DNA from: CAIJXB01 sp964455905
GTDB lineage: Bacteria > Chlamydiota > Chlamydiia > Chlamydiales > Rhabdochlamydiaceae
Length of the DNA stretch: 64,000 nt
NCBI GenBank assembly: GCA_964455905.1
Contig: CAYVYN010000005.1
Coordinates: 137,285-201,284 of the forward strand
Reading direction: 5' to 3'
Positions 37,962 to 46,519 of the stretch are shown in pieces. Both the position numbers and the translations under genes were made by a program. The notes under the pieces are model-generated. The model was given only the letters and a program-made list of their open reading frames with translations. It was not told where the DNA came from and did no database searches. Numbering within the stretch: position 1 is the first letter of the stretch; each line of letters opens with the position of its first letter.

Positions 37962-38024
37962 CTTATACTCCTTGAGGATTTAATAGTAAAACTGTTATAA
38001 AAACAAAGAAAAATAGAGGACTAA

Positions 38025-38306
38025 ATGACTACTCCACCGATTGGGTCTCCAACAACTCCACAAACACCAGAAGAGCTTTCAGCGATAGAAAATACCTCTA
38101 TAAGTACTAATCCCGACAACGATCTATCAAACTCTCCGTTTGCCAAAATGTTTCGAGGGGGGGCAACACAAGCTGAGCTCAAAAAGTTTATCGAGCAGTA
38201 CATGCAAATGATGATCACAGAGTTTAAAAGATCGACAGATCGCTGGAAAAAAGCCCAAAAACAAATCAGAAATGCCATGGAAGGTAGGCGTCTTGATCAA
38301 GACTAG
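38025..38306 (+). CDS. Small protein with proline/threonine-rich N-terminus, 93 aa
   Basis: The first 45 residues are disordered-looking and rich in Pro, Thr and Ser (MTTPPIGSPTTPQTPEELS); the rest is a charged helical segment 'LKKFIEQYMQMMITEFKRST' followed by a basic tail. A Shine-Dalgarno (gagga) precedes the ATG at a suitable distance. Its 3' end overlaps the rluD frame by up to 35 bases. A low-complexity N-terminus plus a short helical module would suit a secreted substrate, but this is a guess. It is probably in one transcript with the preceding 86-residue gene. Confidence 0.72.
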   Translation: MTTPPIGSPTTPQTPEELSAIENTSISTNPDNDLSNSPFAKMFRGGATQAELKKFIEQYMQMMITEFKRSTDRWKKAQKQIRNAMEGRRLDQD

Positions 38307-39219
38307 CCCACTAGAAGTTGTTATTGCAACAGAAGAAGATCTAGGCCTGCGTCTAGACAAACTACTTTCTCTTAAATTTCCAACCTGTTCTCGCACTTAT
38401 TTTCAAAATTTAATAGAAAAAGGAAGCGTACTCATCAATGGCACCCCAACAAAAAAAAGAGAAAAACTCAAGCTGGGCGATGAAATTGAAGTCTGTTTTG
38501 AACTTACTCCAGAAATCAACCTAACCCCGGAAAATATCCCCCTAGACATTCTTTTTGAAGATGACGATATTCTCATCATCAACAAGCCCGCAGGAATGGT
38601 TGTGCATCCGGCTCCGGGACACCCGCAAGGCACCTTTGTAAACGCTCTACTATTTCACTGTAAATCGCTACAAGAACAGCAAAAAGACCCCTTAAGACCT
38701 GGTATTGTGCACAGACTTGACAAAGATACTTCGGGTGTTCTTATTGCAGCAAAAACCTCCTTCGCTCATAAAGCATTGGTCGAAAAATTCAGTCAAAGAC
38801 AGATACAGAAATTCTATAAAACAATATGCCTAGGGCAACCATCTGTCTCAGAAATCAACGCACCAATTCAAAGGCACCCAACAAAAAGACAAGAAATGAC
38901 AGCGGCTTTTGAAGGGGGCAAACATGCAATCACAAAGTTAACAATCTTAGAAAAAACTCAAGATTTCTCTCTTTTATCTGTAGAGCTAATTACAGGAAGA
39001 ACTCATCAAATCAGAGTTCATTTAAAACACATAGGGTGTCCAATACTAGGAGATTCTCTCTACGGAAAAGAAAGTACAAATCAAAAATGGGGAATAACCC
39101 ATCAATTACTCCACTCTGAAACCATTGTTTTTACACACCCAAGAACAGAAACAATGATAAAAATCACTGCCCCTTTACCTGAAGATATGCAGACTTTCAT
39201 CCAAAAACAATTCCAGTAA
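38272..39219 (+). CDS. rluD: RluD-type 23S rRNA pseudouridine synthase
   Basis: This is a 315-residue RluA/RluD-family enzyme: S4 RNA-binding domain at about 20-85 ('LRLDKLLSLKFPTCSRTYFQ'), then the catalytic domain with 'ILIINKPAGMVVHPAPGH' and the catalytic-Asp motif 'VHRLDKDTSGVLIAAKT'. A later 'ITGRTHQIRVHLKHIGCPI' completes the family pattern. The start is uncertain: ATG 38272 lacks a ribosome site, whereas an in-frame TTG at 38293 has ggaagg at 8 bases. Either start overlaps the upstream small gene (35 or 14 bases). It modifies helix 69 uridines if orthologous to RluD; this substrate assignment is by family only. Confidence 0.93.
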   Translation: MPWKVGVLIKTSPLEVVIATEEDLGLRLDKLLSLKFPTCSRTYFQNLIEKGSVLINGTPTKKREKLKLGDEIEVCFELTPEINLTPENIPLDILFEDDDILIINKPAGMVVHPAPGHPQGTFVNALLFHCKSLQEQQKDPLRPGIVHRLDKDTSGVLIAAKTSFAHKALVEKFSQRQIQKFYKTICLGQPSVSEINAPIQRHPTKRQEMTAAFEGGKHAITKLTILEKTQDFSLLSVELITGRTHQIRVHLKHIGCPILGDSLYGKESTNQKWGITHQLLHSETIVFTHPRTETMIKITAPLPEDMQTFIQKQFQ

Positions 39220-39388
39220 AACCCTTTAGAATCAAAGACCTGATACAAAAAAAATCGTTTATTTTCCTATTTCTAAAAGAACTATTGGACAAATTCTCTT
39301 CTTGCTGTATTCTTTTTTAATAGAAAGGGTTTCTACGATCCGTTTGCGTGTGAAGCTTCGTTTTTCAATTCAAATTAAAGGTCGAACT

Positions 39389-39646
39389 ATGAAAGAATTT
39401 GTAGAATATATCGTAAAAAATCTCGTGGATCATCCAGATAAGGTCCAAATCAATGAGATTGGGGGCACCCACACTCTAATTATAGAGTTATCGGTAGAAA
39501 AATCCGATGTGGGCAAAATTATCGGAAAAAAAGGAAAAACCATTAATGCGATTCGCACATTACTAATGTCTGTGGCAAGTCGTAATGGAATTCGCGTCAA
39601 TCTTGAAATTATTGAAGACGAGGATGAAAAGGCTGATACTGAGTAA
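39389..39646 (+). CDS. khpA: KH-domain RNA-binding protein KhpA
   Basis: The frame is open further upstream, but the product should start at ATG 39389 (MKEFVEYIVKNLVDHPDK), the standard KhpA beginning; a Shine-Dalgarno-like aaagg lies just before. The 85-residue protein is a single KH domain with the GxxG loop in 'VGKIIGKKGKTINAIRTLL'. KhpA/YlqC proteins bind small RNAs and mRNAs and affect division and ribosome-related processes in Gram-positives. The gene lies about 170 bases after rluD and converges on the DHH-protein gene with 7 bases between the stops. Confidence 0.9.
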   Translation: MKEFVEYIVKNLVDHPDKVQINEIGGTHTLIIELSVEKSDVGKIIGKKGKTINAIRTLLMSVASRNGIRVNLEIIEDEDEKADTE

Positions 39647-39653
39647 CCAGCCC

Positions 39654-42278
39654 CTAAGAAACCATTTTAGGCAAGCAAGGTGATATCATCGCCTTGCGAG
39701 AGTTCAATAGTCCGGCTCTATAACGTAAAATAGCTATGGGGGCGGACATTTTTGTATCAGCAGACAAACCCTTTTTCACAAATGGCATAAAACTCTCGTG
39801 AAAAACTTGCTCTAACCACTCAGAATCATCTCCCAAAAACTCCACTTCCATTTCCTCTCCGATAAGAGGAGAAGACGCTCTAAAAACGCTTAAAAAGCTT
39901 TGTAACCGCTCTATAGACTGCTCTTCTTTAGGAATCCAAATCCAAAGCTCGTCTTTGTGCTTAGAACCACCTTCATTGCCTTGATAAACTTCTTCAGCAC
40001 TAGGAACCGTACTGATCATATGCATATGAAGAGTACAATCTAAATGCTCTTGATAATATTTTTTTGCTTTTTGGAACCAAGAAAGTCTAATTTCTTCTGC
40101 AAACGAAAAATAAGAAGGGAAGTTTTTGATAAAAAACTTACTTTGCCCAACACGACTACATCCATTTTGCACTTTAGTATCTGAAAAAATAGACGAAGGA
40201 AGATCTCTTACACAAGCTTGAATCCCTTCTTCAACAGCGGATTCCTTTGCTGCATATATTTTTTTATAAAGAGAATACATATCTTCATTTTGCAAAATTC
40301 GTTTAGCCGCTTTTGTAGCGAACTGCGAATCGAGAACAAGATCATCAAAAGAAATAATTTCCACTTCTTTTTTCAAAGATAAGCTCTTCAATCGATTCAA
40401 TAAGTTTGCGACACAAACAACATCTCTATAAGAAACCTTCGAAAGTAGGTCTGTATCATCCAAAATAGCATAAAGATACTGAAGGTATTCTAAAATTTCC
40501 CTTTGCGTATCTACGAAATAGTTTTCTTGTTTTTCTAAAATCATCTGCTTTTGCAAAAGCCTTTGAAGAACTCTGCCATCAGAAGGTTTCTTAGTACTGG
40601 TTTGATAGGCTTTAAATAACCCCTCCACTTCCGATGAAGATACTCCTGATGTACTATATTTATCGTGCATAGCAAAAGCCATTTCTGCAACAAGAGCATT
40701 AGCAGACTGAGCATCAGCGATAAAAGCCACAGGAGCAGAAGCTGTTGAAAGCACCGTTTTATGGTGATCAATAACGCTTATAACTTCAAAATAAGCAGGT
40801 ATTTTCGTCTCATCACGATTACAAAAATCACGTAAAGAAACCGTTCCCAAAAGAGGTTTAAACAAATCGACAGATCTAATAATCCCAATAGCTCTTTCCC
40901 GGCTTTCTACTTCATTTTCTGGGGCTAAAACAGAAAGATATGCGTGAGGACCTACCTTACTGCGAATCTCTTCTACTTCAGCTCTATGACTTACCACCTG
41001 AGGAGGGAATCCAAAAACATCTTTTTTAATAGAAAAAGCAACCCCTAACTGATCTACATAAGCCCTCAGAGAAAAAATAGCATTTTCTAAAGCTGAAACA
41101 ACACTCTCTAAAGCATGAAAAATTCCGGACCTGCTTTCTATTAAAGAGCCATCTGAACTAAACAAAGAAGAATGTAAAACATCGTCTAAAACTTGTCGAA
41201 ATTCCCCAAAAGCCCCCAATGACAATTGCCCCATAGAATCCCAAAAGCTCTCAAAAGTACTATTCCAACCAGAAGAAACACCTAAGACTTTGACAAGATA
41301 GGTTTCGACGCGTTTTTTTTGTTTTTCAGTCAAATCTCTTACTGGCTCTAAGTCGATCAAACGCAAGCAAAACATTTCCTGAATTAAAGAAACAAGACCA
41401 GCTTTTGAGACTTTTTCCTCTGAAAAGAAGACTGTAAACTTGCGCTGAAAACAGCTAGCAAACGAGCGCATGCAATTATGCAAGAAAGCTGTAACTTTTC
41501 TAACGCCTTCTACATCAAGCTGTCTCCAATCGCCAAGGTAGTACCCTTCGTCATCCACAAGAATAATTGCGCTAGAATTTTTATCATATTCAATTTTTTC
41601 TGAAGATTCGGTTAAGTTTTTCTTTACCACACCTTGTTGAGTTAAAAGGTCTATCGCCGTTAAAGCCAAAGAAGTTCGAGTTTTAGCAAAATAATCAAAA
41701 CACTTCCCTCCAATCAGATCTTTAAATAAAAATTTAACTTCAGCCTGAGAGTCTGGAGGACCGCCCGGCACGTTCCATATATGAAGTCCCTGGCCCACCC
41801 GAGCAGCAAAAGCATCGACCCAACCCCAAAAAGAAGCAATTGTAGTATCTAAATCTGGAGAATTATGAGCGGTAACGTAATGAGAACCAAAATATCGCTT
41901 GCCCATACCTATAGGAAAAAGCACCTGGTACGTCTCCCTAGGGATATACTTTCCCATGATCTTTCCACGAGCTAAGTAATTTACCTCGTCATCTACTCCA
42001 GAAAAATGATTTAACCAAAACTCAAATTGAGAAAAAGAATAGGAAGAAAGACATCCTCGATCTAAAACCATAGAAATAAATTCATGAACAGCCCCCAAAA
42101 GAAAACAGGGAACTGGAAACTCTAAAACAAGCTCTAAAAGCAAAGCATTTACTTTTTCTAACCGCTTACTCTCCTCTACGTCCCAATCCTGTAAAAAAAG
42201 AACATCCAGTCTTTTCGCTAAATTAGGGAATCGAACAAGTTCTAGCGAAAAATCTCCTAGTTTTTGATGTAAACTCAT
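39654..42278 (-). CDS. Large DHH-superfamily phosphoesterase-like protein, 874 aa
   Basis: Two hallmarks of the DHH phosphoesterase/family II pyrophosphatase fold are visible but far apart: motif I 'TAHNSPDLDTTIAS' (His138, Asp142, Asp144) and motif III 'SVIDHHKTVLS' (Asp504, His505, His506), followed by 'DAQSANALVAEM' which aligns with the G-S-x-A-T-x-V segment after DHH in pyrophosphatases. The 360 residues between them are an insertion, as CBS domains are in CBS-pyrophosphatases, but I do not recognise it as CBS. The N-terminal 130 residues are a helical extra domain and the C-terminal 300 contain a possible DHHA2-like part. A metal-dependent hydrolase of pyrophosphate, a nucleotide or a cyclic dinucleotide is the best guess. 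Confidence 0.8.
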   Translation of the reverse strand: MSLHQKLGDFSLELVRFPNLAKRLDVLFLQDWDVEESKRLEKVNALLLELVLEFPVPCFLLGAVHEFISMVLDRGCLSSYSFSQFEFWLNHFSGVDDEVNYLARGKIMGKYIPRETYQVLFPIGMGKRYFGSHYVTAHNSPDLDTTIASFWGWVDAFAARVGQGLHIWNVPGGPPDSQAEVKFLFKDLIGGKCFDYFAKTRTSLALTAIDLLTQQGVVKKNLTESSEKIEYDKNSSAIILVDDEGYYLGDWRQLDVEGVRKVTAFLHNCMRSFASCFQRKFTVFFSEEKVSKAGLVSLIQEMFCLRLIDLEPVRDLTEKQKKRVETYLVKVLGVSSGWNSTFESFWDSMGQLSLGAFGEFRQVLDDVLHSSLFSSDGSLIESRSGIFHALESVVSALENAIFSLRAYVDQLGVAFSIKKDVFGFPPQVVSHRAEVEEIRSKVGPHAYLSVLAPENEVESRERAIGIIRSVDLFKPLLGTVSLRDFCNRDETKIPAYFEVISVIDHHKTVLSTASAPVAFIADAQSANALVAEMAFAMHDKYSTSGVSSSEVEGLFKAYQTSTKKPSDGRVLQRLLQKQMILEKQENYFVDTQREILEYLQYLYAILDDTDLLSKVSYRDVVCVANLLNRLKSLSLKKEVEIISFDDLVLDSQFATKAAKRILQNEDMYSLYKKIYAAKESAVEEGIQACVRDLPSSIFSDTKVQNGCSRVGQSKFFIKNFPSYFSFAEEIRLSWFQKAKKYYQEHLDCTLHMHMISTVPSAEEVYQGNEGGSKHKDELWIWIPKEEQSIERLQSFLSVFRASSPLIGEEMEVEFLGDDSEWLEQVFHESFMPFVKKGLSADTKMSAPIAILRYRAGLLNSRKAMISPCLPKMVS

Positions 42279-42329
42279 CGGGACCTCTTCGTAAAATTTA
42301 ACATGAATAAAGCGCTAAAAAAAGAAATT

Positions 42330-42403
42330 TGGACTGAGCAGGACTTGAACCTGCGACCACCCGCTTAGAAGGCGGGTGCTCTATCCAGCTGAGCTATCAG
42401 TCC
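42330..42403 (-). tRNA. tRNA-Arg (anticodon TCT)
   Basis: On the minus strand the cloverleaf is complete: acceptor GGACTGA / TCAGTCC with discriminator A, D arm GCTC…GAGC, anticodon stem CCCGC / GCGGG with loop CTTCTAA (anticodon TCT), and T arm GCAGG TTCAAGT CCTGC. CCA is not encoded. It lies between the secretin and DHH-protein genes. Confidence 0.96.
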
Positions 42404-42490
42404 AAAGCGCAATATTGTACGAAACAGTTGCATTTTAAATCAAGGTATCTTTTCTAAAAAAGAAAAATACAACTTTTCCCCATTAAAATT

Positions 42491-44074
42491 TTAATACGCC
42501 GGAGCCAAAAGATTGATACCAGCTTTAAAATCTTCAGAATTAGACTGCGACTCATAAACCTTCTCTTGACCTTTTGTGATACGACCATACTCTTCAAAAG
42601 AGTGTATGATTTGGGGCCTAACGAAAATAATCACATTTCTTTTTTCTTCTTGCCTTTTTGTACGGCTAAACAAAGCTCCAACCCAAGGCAATCCCCCCAA
42701 ACAAGGAATTCCTGTTTTGTGGGTAGCTTTAGCATTACGAATCATGCCACTAAGAACAAGAAAATGTTTGTCCGGAACATGCACATGCGTAAGCATATTT
42801 GTCTTTGTAGTACGTATCCCATTTACATTCGCATTAACTGGATGATTGTGATCATATACAGCTTCAGTAATTTCCTCATCCAAACTTAATGTAATAACTT
42901 CCCCATCTCCTAACATAGGGGTAATATTTAAACTAACACCTACATCCCGATATTCTATATTTGCTGTGGTTTGCTGACTTTGTCCTACAGTGGTTACAAC
43001 AGAACCCGTAAAAGGAATATTATCCCCTACAAATATTTTAGAATGCTTATTATCTTGCGTAATGATCTTCTGATTTAAGACGATCGTGCTGTCTCCATCC
43101 GATTGCAACGCAGACACCAAGGATCCAAGAGTCAGAAAGGAGCCGCCCTTATGAGTGATAACGTCACCGATCACCCCGAGATCAAATCCTGGAACTATAG
43201 GGATATCTCCAAGTCCACCCGGAATACGAGCTCCATCCACTCCGTGCATAGCCTTAGCAAAAGACCCATTCGCACCTACGTGTGGAGCAAAATTCCCAAA
43301 GCCTCCACCAAATCTATTATCATATTTACCGCTAGCCGCCCATTGAAGACCAAACTCCAATCCTTTTTGCACATCTGTTTCAATTACGAGAACTTCAATA
43401 AAAACCTGACGTAAAGGAGCATCTAGGGCTGAGATAATTTCATTCATCTCTTGAATCACTCTCTCATCGCCCGAAAAAATCAGAGAATTTGTCATTTTGA
43501 CCCACTGCAAACTATTAATAGCCTGAGCAATCTGAGGCGAAGCTCCTTGTTGAGCAGCTAAATCCCCTCCCATTTTCTTTAAAGAATCGACAATTTCAGA
43601 TCCTTCATGATACTGAAGCTTATAAACAGAAAATGACGAACGACTCGCTTTCTTTACCTGGCCACCTCCAAAAAATAAATCATCTGAGGAGACTAGTAAT
43701 TTAGATGGATCAAAAGGCATTCCGTCATCAGAATCGAATCCCCTTCCATCTGAGTTTTTATGCAAGACCAAATACCCATTTTCTCTGACCACTTTAACGT
43801 GATGAATTTGTAAAAGACGCATTAACGCCTTAACAATACTTTCTGGAGCTAATGGAGTGGGAGAAGAAAATGCGACATTGAAATTTACATCGTCTTTATT
43901 AAATAGAAAATTCACGCGAGAAATCTTGCTAACAAAACGGATAAATTCAGCCGCAGGGATATCTTCAAAGCGAACAGTATAAAGTGGGCATTTTTCTAAA
44001 TCTAATTCTTCCTCCGCTGAGAGGGAAGATAAAAAACAAAAGAAAAGAATAAACAGGTGGTTTTGCAGTTTCAT
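42491..44074 (-). CDS. Secretin (GspD/PilQ family), 527 aa
   Basis: A signal peptide (MKLQNHLFILFFCFLSSLSA) is followed by N-type domains at about 30-110 ('YTVRFEDIPAAEFIRFVSKI') and about 150-225 ('VYKLQYHEGSEIVDSLKKMG'), then the secretin core from 'VFIEVLVIETDVQKGLEFGL' to the C-terminal signature around 'LGGLPWVGALFSRTKRQ' and 'VIIFVRPQII'. Secretins form outer-membrane gates of type II, type III and type IV pilus machines. At 527 residues it is short and has two N-domains, fewer than the usual GspD. No GspE/F/G or injectisome genes are adjacent, so I cannot tell which machine it serves; type II is the most likely by sequence feel. Confidence 0.9.
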   Translation of the reverse strand: MKLQNHLFILFFCFLSSLSAEEELDLEKCPLYTVRFEDIPAAEFIRFVSKISRVNFLFNKDDVNFNVAFSSPTPLAPESIVKALMRLLQIHHVKVVRENGYLVLHKNSDGRGFDSDDGMPFDPSKLLVSSDDLFFGGGQVKKASRSSFSVYKLQYHEGSEIVDSLKKMGGDLAAQQGASPQIAQAINSLQWVKMTNSLIFSGDERVIQEMNEIISALDAPLRQVFIEVLVIETDVQKGLEFGLQWAASGKYDNRFGGGFGNFAPHVGANGSFAKAMHGVDGARIPGGLGDIPIVPGFDLGVIGDVITHKGGSFLTLGSLVSALQSDGDSTIVLNQKIITQDNKHSKIFVGDNIPFTGSVVTTVGQSQQTTANIEYRDVGVSLNITPMLGDGEVITLSLDEEITEAVYDHNHPVNANVNGIRTTKTNMLTHVHVPDKHFLVLSGMIRNAKATHKTGIPCLGGLPWVGALFSRTKRQEEKRNVIIFVRPQIIHSFEEYGRITKGQEKVYESQSNSEDFKAGINLLAPAY

Positions 44075-44287
44075 AAATCCAAATTCCTAATAACAGAAGA
44101 GATTGTAAAGACAGTTCGATTTTTTAAACAGGATTTTCCCTGTTCAAAAAGTAATCACACAAAACCATTTAAACACAAATTCATTCAATCTTGATCAAAC
44201 CTTTACAATGCGAAGTGACCTAAGAAACTCTCCTTGATCAAAATCAAAAAGTTATCCATACTCCATGGCCAAATCAAGGATTGAATC

Positions 44288-44728
44288 ATGACAGCTATAG
44301 AATTCTCCACATTCCCGATCACAGCGCACCAAGATTACGCAATTAATCAGGAATATAGCCAAAAACATACACCTACTTTAAAAAGCTACTCTAGAAGCCT
44401 CCCCTCTATTCCTGGCAGTATTTCAAAGAACACTTCTTCAAATCTAGAAAGCATTCCTTTTTTCCACTCTGCAACACTATCTTGGTCTTTTTTTCCAGCT
44501 CCTCCTCCTACACTAAATACCCTTTCATTCTTCTACTCTCAAACCTATTACACACATGTACGTACCGCTCACGAAAAACTAAAAGAATTTCTCTCAACAC
44601 TACCACAAGGACTCTCCCCTATTATAGAACACGAAAAAACAAAACTCTCTTGCCTTTTTAAATTGCATGAAAATCTAGAAACTCTGTCTAATTTTATTGA
44701 TTCGAAAAGAACTATGCAAAAAGCGTAG
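44288..44728 (+). CDS. Unrecognised small protein, 146 aa
   Basis: A Shine-Dalgarno (aagga, 7 bases before ATG) supports the start. The first 85 residues are rich in Ser, Thr, Pro and aromatic residues (SYSRSLPSIPGSISKNTS) and look unstructured; the last 55 form a charged amphipathic helix pair ('HVRTAHEKLKEFLSTLPQG'). No signal peptide or membrane segment. The stop is 24 bases before the dapB start. A Ser/Thr/Pro-rich disordered N-terminus is common in type III substrates but not diagnostic. I do not recognise the family. Confidence 0.65.
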   Translation: MTAIEFSTFPITAHQDYAINQEYSQKHTPTLKSYSRSLPSIPGSISKNTSSNLESIPFFHSATLSWSFFPAPPPTLNTLSFFYSQTYYTHVRTAHEKLKEFLSTLPQGLSPIIEHEKTKLSCLFKLHENLETLSNFIDSKRTMQKA

Positions 44729-44752
44729 CCAAAAGTTCAAAAGAGGCTCTTC

Positions 44753-45505
44753 ATGACGATTAAATTAGGCATTATTGGCGCGACAGGACGAATGGGGAAA
44801 CAAATCATTGCTTGCGCACTATGCGATCCATCTTTCCTCCTTTCTTACGCCCTTGTAAAAGAACATTCCGAACTAGAAAACGTAGACATAGGATCTCTTC
44901 TAGGAAAAGATCCTGTAGGCATCTTGTGCAGTAGCGAAAAAAAACTTCCACTTTTAGATGTTTTGATTGATTTTTCAGCAGAAAGCTGCTTAATAGAAAA
45001 CCTTGAAATGGCTCTAAAAAAGAAGATCCCCTTAGTTATAGGAACAACTGGATTAAGTTCGACTCAAAAAAATGCAATCAAAGATGCAGCTCAAAAAATC
45101 CCCATTTTTTTTGCTCCAAATTTCAGTCTTGGAATGGCTGCTACAGTCTATTTAACAAAAAACCTTTCTCTATTTCTTACTACTTTTACTCCTTCAATCA
45201 CTGAAGTACACCATATCCATAAAAAAGACTCCCCTAGTGGATCTGCGCTGCATTTAGCTGAAACAATATCACAAAAAATGTTAAATCCCCCTCCAAGCAT
45301 CCATAGCATAAGAGAAGGGGAAGTAATTGGAAAACACTCCATTTCTTTTAAAGGAAAATACGAATCACTTGACATAGTCCATGACGTGAGCTCTAGAGAA
45401 GCTTTTGCAGAAGGCGCACTAGCAGCAGCTAAATTTCTTATAGGAAAAAAACCCTCTTTATACAATATGGAAGACCTTCTCCAGTTCACGATAAAAAACT
45501 CTTAA
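44753..45505 (+). CDS. dapB: 4-hydroxy-tetrahydrodipicolinate reductase
   Basis: DapB reduces dihydrodipicolinate in the lysine/meso-DAP pathway. The 250-residue protein shows the NAD(P)H-binding 'GIIGATGRMGKQIIACAL', the 'VIGTTGLSSTQKNAI' block and the signature 'HHIHKKDSPSGSALHLAETI' with the catalytic His and Lys. The length is typical. Meso-DAP is needed for peptidoglycan precursors, which chlamydiae make at division. It follows a 146-residue orphan and precedes the SH2-like gene by about 90 bases; other dap genes are not in the window. Confidence 0.95.
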   Translation: MTIKLGIIGATGRMGKQIIACALCDPSFLLSYALVKEHSELENVDIGSLLGKDPVGILCSSEKKLPLLDVLIDFSAESCLIENLEMALKKKIPLVIGTTGLSSTQKNAIKDAAQKIPIFFAPNFSLGMAATVYLTKNLSLFLTTFTPSITEVHHIHKKDSPSGSALHLAETISQKMLNPPPSIHSIREGEVIGKHSISFKGKYESLDIVHDVSSREAFAEGALAAAKFLIGKKPSLYNMEDLLQFTIKNS

Positions 45506-45598
45506 TTTTTAGAAAAATACTCTTTTACCTTTTCATTAATCGCTCATTTCCTATAATCACGGTTATAGGTCAATGCTCATTTTTACAGGATACCAGCG

Positions 45599-46399
45599 AT
45601 GTACTTAAAAGTTCAAAATGATATAGTTCGAAAAAATGTAGAAATCCTCAAAATCATTCTCAATCAAGCCATTCAAGCACGCGAAGAAAGCAAACTCGAA
45701 ACTCTCACTCAGTGTTTTAACGCCTACGTTCATAAAGATAGAGGGGAAATTCGCTTTAGAGACCTTACAGTATCTTCTTTGGACACTTATGAGTGGTCTC
45801 AAGTATCCTTCATATTTTCACTATCCAATAACTCTGAAGAAAGCTTTTCCTTAGATATTTCCAATACAAACTCGGATGTTTTTTCATGGGACGAACTAAA
45901 TCCAAAAGCTTTTGCAGCCCTAAAAGAAACCCTAAAAACCATCCAGTTTATTTCTAAATTCCTTCCTAAATTAAAACGCCTTTCAGAGGTTCTAAGAGAA
46001 TTTTCTCTAATGAATCTAGATACTTTTTTAGATGAACTCCCCACCAAAGATCTTATCCATGAAGCATGGCACTCCCTGCAAAGAGAAGAGTGCGAAAAAC
46101 TTCTTATAAATCATCAACCAGGTACATTTCTTTTCCGGCAGGATACCTTTGCTGCAATCTTAGAAAGCGAGCTATCGAAAGAACACAATAAAACGATTAA
46201 ATGCATTACGTTAAGCTACGTATCTGGTCTCCATAAAATCTCAGACCTTACTATCGTAAAACAAGATACAAGATGGATTATTTACAACAACGACCCATCC
46301 CTAAATAGCTGCCCTTATCCATCAGCTAGATCTTTACTAGAAAGCTTAAGAAGCATCTTAAAAACACCTTTTTTGCACTCTTATGAACAAAGCCCCTAG
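45599..46399 (+). CDS. Protein with SH2-like domain, 266 aa
   Basis: ATG at 45599 has a Shine-Dalgarno (agga). The C-terminal half (about residues 155-253) reads like a eukaryotic SH2 domain: Trp157-His158 at the start, 'QREECEKLLINHQPGTFLFR' with Arg162 at the alpha-A position and Arg180 at the beta-B5 position of the FLVR motif, a strand 'CITLSYVSG', then 'LHKISDLTIV' with His212 at the beta-D4 position, and 'YPSARSLLESL' at the end like the F-x-S-L-x-x-L segment. These are the residues that bind phosphotyrosine. The N-terminal half (1-150) is unrecognised. No signal peptide or membrane segment. I infer a protein that binds host phosphotyrosine, possibly an effector. Alternatives: a chance resemblance, testable by structure prediction. 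Confidence 0.72.
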   Translation: MYLKVQNDIVRKNVEILKIILNQAIQAREESKLETLTQCFNAYVHKDRGEIRFRDLTVSSLDTYEWSQVSFIFSLSNNSEESFSLDISNTNSDVFSWDELNPKAFAALKETLKTIQFISKFLPKLKRLSEVLREFSLMNLDTFLDELPTKDLIHEAWHSLQREECEKLLINHQPGTFLFRQDTFAAILESELSKEHNKTIKCITLSYVSGLHKISDLTIVKQDTRWIIYNNDPSLNSCPYPSARSLLESLRSILKTPFLHSYEQSP

Positions 46400-46519
46400 G
46401 AGAAAGAAATCAGATTACCTATTTAACCAAAATAGAGTAGACTAACGATCTGTAAAAAAAACGATCTAACAATCGTTTTTTGATGTATCATAAAAACCTA
46501 TTTTTTAAGGAGAGTATTC

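Noticed and set aside
42566..43414. Plus-strand open frames across the secretin gene
   Set aside because: Antisense to a well-supported secretin.
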